Shown piece by piece: positions 14,301 through 16,103 of a DNA stretch of 16,103 nt (positions are counted from its first letter, which is position 1; each line of letters starts with the position of its first letter). The translations under genes were made by a program, and so were the position numbers. The stretch is taken from NCBI GenBank assembly GCA_002796025.1, contig PCVQ01000044.1, positions 1-16,103 of the forward strand, read 5' to 3'. The notes under the pieces were generated by a model. That model was given only the letters and a program-made list of their open reading frames with translations, searched no databases and was not told where the DNA came from. This DNA comes from Candidatus Peregrinibacteria bacterium CG11_big_fil_rev_8_21_14_0_20_46_8. Lineage in GTDB: Bacteria > Patescibacteriota > Gracilibacteria > UBA1369 > UM-FILTER-53-11.

Positions 14301-14750
14301 TTAATACTTCGCAAAGTGTGCAAAGGCCTTGTTTGCCTGTGCCATGCGATGAACATCTTCACGCTTCTTGCAGGCAGGGCCCATGTTTTCTGCAGATTCT
14401 AAAAGTACTGCGGCGAGCTTCTTTGCCATTGGTTTTCCTTTGCCACTGCGTGCAGCATCGCGAATCCAGCGGAAGGCAAGCGAGATCTGCTTATTTGGCT
14501 TTACCTCCATTGGTACTTGATAGACAGCACCGCCAACACGCTTTGGGCGTACTTCCATGTTGGGCTTTACGTTTTCGAGCGCTTTGGTAAAGATCCGTTC
14601 TGGATCCCCACCGCTCTTTTTCCCAATCTCAATAAAGGTTTCTTGCAGAATTTTTCGTGCAGTATTTTTCTTTCCATCCCACATAATGGTATTAATGAAT
14701 CTCTCGAGCAGAGGATTCGAACCTTCAGGAATGTATTCGTAATTTTTCAT
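14301..14750 (-). CDS. rpsG: 30S ribosomal protein S7, short N-terminus
   Basis: S7 nucleates assembly of the 30S head and lies at the E site; 149 aa. Blocks seen are LLERFINTIMWDGKKNTARK, KPNMEVRPKRVGGAVYQVPM, FRWIRDAARSGKGKPMAKKL and KKREDVHRMAQANKAFAHF. The N-terminus before the FIN motif is 17 residues against 25 in E. coli and lacks the usual basic RRR-type arm. The in-frame upstream codons are only TTT, ATT and then the rpsL stop (TAA), so no longer start exists. It begins 6 nt after rpsL in the same frame. Confidence 0.97.
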   Translation of the reverse strand: MKNYEYIPEGSNPLLERFINTIMWDGKKNTARKILQETFIEIGKKSGGDPERIFTKALENVKPNMEVRPKRVGGAVYQVPMEVKPNKQISLAFRWIRDAARSGKGKPMAKKLAAVLLESAENMGPACKKREDVHRMAQANKAFAHFAKY

Positions 14751-14756
14751 AAAAAT

Positions 14757-15176
14757 TTAGCTTGTTTTTTTAGGACGTTTAGAGCCGTATCGTGAGCGGC
14801 CTTGCCGTCGCGATTCGATACCTTGCGTATCGAGATTACCGCGAACGATATGGTAGCGCACACCCGGCAGATCTTTTACACGGCCTCCGCGAATAAGAAC
14901 AACTGAGTGTTCTTGAAGATTGTGTCCTTCTCCCGGAATATATGCTGTTACTTCGATGCCGTTTGTAAGGCGAACTTTAGCAATTTTGCGAAGCGCAGAG
15001 TTCGGTTTCTTCGGTGTCTTGGTCGTAACTTTTACGCAGACGCCCCGCTTGAGCGGAGAAGGCAATTTAGTGTTGCGGCGAGTAAGAGAGTTCCAGCCAA
15101 CCTGCAATGCAGGAGCTTTGGACTTTCTGGCCTTATCGCTGCGGCCTTTTCGAACGAGTTGGTTTACTGTTGGCAT
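14757..15176 (-). CDS. rpsL: 30S ribosomal protein S12
   Basis: S12 is at the decoding centre and controls accuracy; 139 aa. MPTVNQLVRKGR starts the protein. The decoding loops TKTPKKPNSALRK and RGGRVKDLPGVRYH are intact, with Lys56 and Lys101 equivalent to the E. coli streptomycin-resistance positions 43 and 88 in their wild-type form. Asp102 is the possible RimO methylthiolation site. A 13-residue insertion relative to E. coli lies at about 27-41, as in many other bacteria. It follows rpoC across a 139-nt spacer that contains a repeat-flanked palindromic element. Confidence 0.98.
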   Translation of the reverse strand: MPTVNQLVRKGRSDKARKSKAPALQVGWNSLTRRNTKLPSPLKRGVCVKVTTKTPKKPNSALRKIAKVRLTNGIEVTAYIPGEGHNLQEHSVVLIRGGRVKDLPGVRYHIVRGNLDTQGIESRRQGRSRYGSKRPKKTS

Positions 15177-15201
15177 AGAGGCTGGGCTAGTTTATGTGAT
15201 T

Positions 15202-15334
15202 TATGCTGCCTTTGCAAGTGGCGTTTTTTATAAGCTCGCTGCGGCTCAGGACCGGCAGAGCCGGATCCTTCGCCTTGCTGCGCGCTCGCGCCGTGCGCTC
15301 GCAGCAAAGGCTCGCCTATGCTGCCTTTGCAAGT
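15202..15334. repeat. 18-bp direct repeats flanking a 97-bp palindrome-rich insert
   Basis: TATGCTGCCTTTGCAAGT occurs at 15202-15219 and again at 15317-15334. The second copy encodes the last residues of rpoC (LAKAA) and the TA of its stop codon; the first reads the same codons followed by TAA. The 97 bp between them (15220-15316) supply the G of the present TAG stop, begin GGCG and end CGCC, and are GC-rich. The arrangement looks like an insertion with an 18-bp target duplication at the rpoC stop, or a duplication accident. Confidence 0.65.
15253..15307. repeat. Tandem hairpins within the rpoC-rpsL insert
   Basis: The first hairpin has CCGGC-AGA-GCCGG extended by GGA/TCC with one bulged A. 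The second pairs TTGCTGCG (15275-15282) with CGCAGCAA (15300-15307) perfectly over a GCGC-rich 17-nt loop. No T-run follows on the minus strand, so these need not terminate rpoC transcription; they could stabilise or mark an RNA processing site. Confidence 0.5.
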
Positions 15335-16103
15335 TCTTCCTTATGGATGCGGCGGTAGGTCTCGCCGGCCGGGATGAGCTTACCGATGATAACGTTCTCT
15401 TTAAGGCCCTGGAGCTGATCGATACGGCGTGTTGTACTTGCTTCGACCAAGACACGGATTGTCTCTTGGAAGCTCGCCGCAGAGAGCCAGCTGTCGGTAA
15501 AGAGGGCAATACGGGTCAGACCAAGGAGCAGCCGCTCATATTGAATCGGACGCTTCTTCGCTTTAATGAGTGCCTTGTTTTCAATATCGATACTAATGAC
15601 ATTAAGAATTTCACCAGGCAGAGCCGATGAATCTCCCGGATCGATAACGCGGGCCTTGCTGAGCATTTGTCGCGCAATAATTTCTACGTGCTTATCGTTA
15701 ATATTTTGACCCTGCGATTCGTAAATCTCTTGTACCTGGTCAACGATGTACTGTTGTACGCGAGACATATTTGTTAGCCTGAAGAGTTCGCGGAGGTTCA
15801 AGTGGCCCGATGTCAGCGCATCACCCTTTTCGATACGGTCACCACTATTTACTTTAACCACCTTACCCTGCGGTACCGAATAGAGCTTTGTTACAACTCC
15901 TAACGATTCGATAACAATCGAAGTTTCGGTAATATCGACGACTTTTCCATCTTCATCGGCCTTTACGGTATTTTTGTAGAGGGTTGATTTAGCAATGAGT
16001 TGTTTGGCAGTAACTTTGTCGCCGACTTTTACGGTTGCTTTATCGGTCGCGGTAATGGTGTACTCCATGGCAACAGGTCCATCAGATTCGACGCTGATCT
16101 CTA
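15316..16103 (-). CDS. rpoC: RNA polymerase beta' subunit, C-terminal part
   Basis: 3' end of rpoC; the frame is open to the window edge (the first codons read EISVESDGPVAMEYT), so the 5' part lies outside. The visible portion of about 262 residues covers the end of beta', with YIVDQVQEIYESQGQNINDK, HVEIIARQMLSKARVIDPGD, the SFQETIRVLVEAS helix and LKENVIIGKLIPAG, all highly conserved in bacterial beta'. It ends IHKEELAKAA with a TAG stop whose final base comes from the inserted palindromic element. The rpoC-rpsL order is the normal bacterial one. Confidence 0.98.
   Translation of the reverse strand, partial: EISVESDGPVAMEYTITATDKATVKVGDKVTAKQLIAKSTLYKNTVKADEDGKVVDITETSIVIESLGVVTKLYSVPQGKVVKVNSGDRIEKGDALTSGHLNLRELFRLTNMSRVQQYIVDQVQEIYESQGQNINDKHVEIIARQMLSKARVIDPGDSSALPGEILNVISIDIENKALIKAKKRPIQYERLLLGLTRIALFTDSWLSAASFQETIRVLVEASTTRRIDQLQGLKENVIIGKLIPAGETYRRIHKEELAKAA

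Noticed and set aside
14920..15630. Long plus-strand open frame across rpsL, the spacer and rpoC
   Set aside because: It is antisense to two highly conserved genes and its protein has no recognisable composition or motif.
1..16103. CRISPR arrays, transposase genes, rRNA genes
   Set aside because: No regularly spaced repeats, transposase-like proteins or rRNA segments were seen on either strand.

Overview
The window is the junction of the bacterial str and S10 translation operons, read on the minus strand. It runs from the 3' end of rpoC (right edge) through rpsL, rpsG, fusA, tuf, rpsJ, rplC, rplD, rplW, rplB, rpsS and rplV to rpsC (left edge). The protein sequences are clearly bacterial. The reduced or tailed ribosomal proteins, the many small unrecognised proteins between housekeeping genes, a TPR-tailed O-antigen-ligase-like membrane protein and the near absence of Shine-Dalgarno sites suggest a Patescibacteria (CPR) genome. 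That placement is an inference, because there is no 16S gene here. The standard stop codons work: rpsJ ends in TGA, and the other complete genes I checked end in TAA or TAG.

Layout, in the direction of minus-strand transcription. (1) 16103-13888: rpoC end, a 115-bp palindrome-rich interruption flanked by an 18-bp direct repeat, rpsL, rpsG and a small unknown gene. (2) 13907-10736: an accessory island inside the str operon. It holds a slipin gene (+), a small membrane-anchored four-cysteine protein (-) and an O-antigen ligase-like/TPR protein (+), with two divergent promoter pairs. (3) 10606-5857: fusA from its own promoter, two small unknown genes, tuf and rpsJ, closed by a strong bidirectional terminator. 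(4) 5736-4247: two plus-strand unknown genes with a good promoter, which separate rpsJ from the rest of S10. (5) 4091-17: a second promoter and structured leader, then the compact run rplC-rplD-rplW-rplB-rpsS-rplV-rpsC.

The core genes build the ribosome (S12, S7, S10, L3, L4, L23, L2, S19, L22, S3) and supply elongation factors EF-G and EF-Tu and the beta' subunit of RNA polymerase. The accessory genes concern the membrane and cell surface (slipin, ligase-like protein, anchored Cys-repeat protein) or are unknown soluble proteins.

The most notable non-standard signals are: GC-rich palindromes placed at or inside the 3' ends of rpoC, rpsJ and rplV and within the rpsJ terminator; near-absent Shine-Dalgarno sequences with a pyrimidine before 17 of 20 start codons; a two-repeat disulfide-type protein; and two small operon-embedded proteins that share a C-terminal motif.
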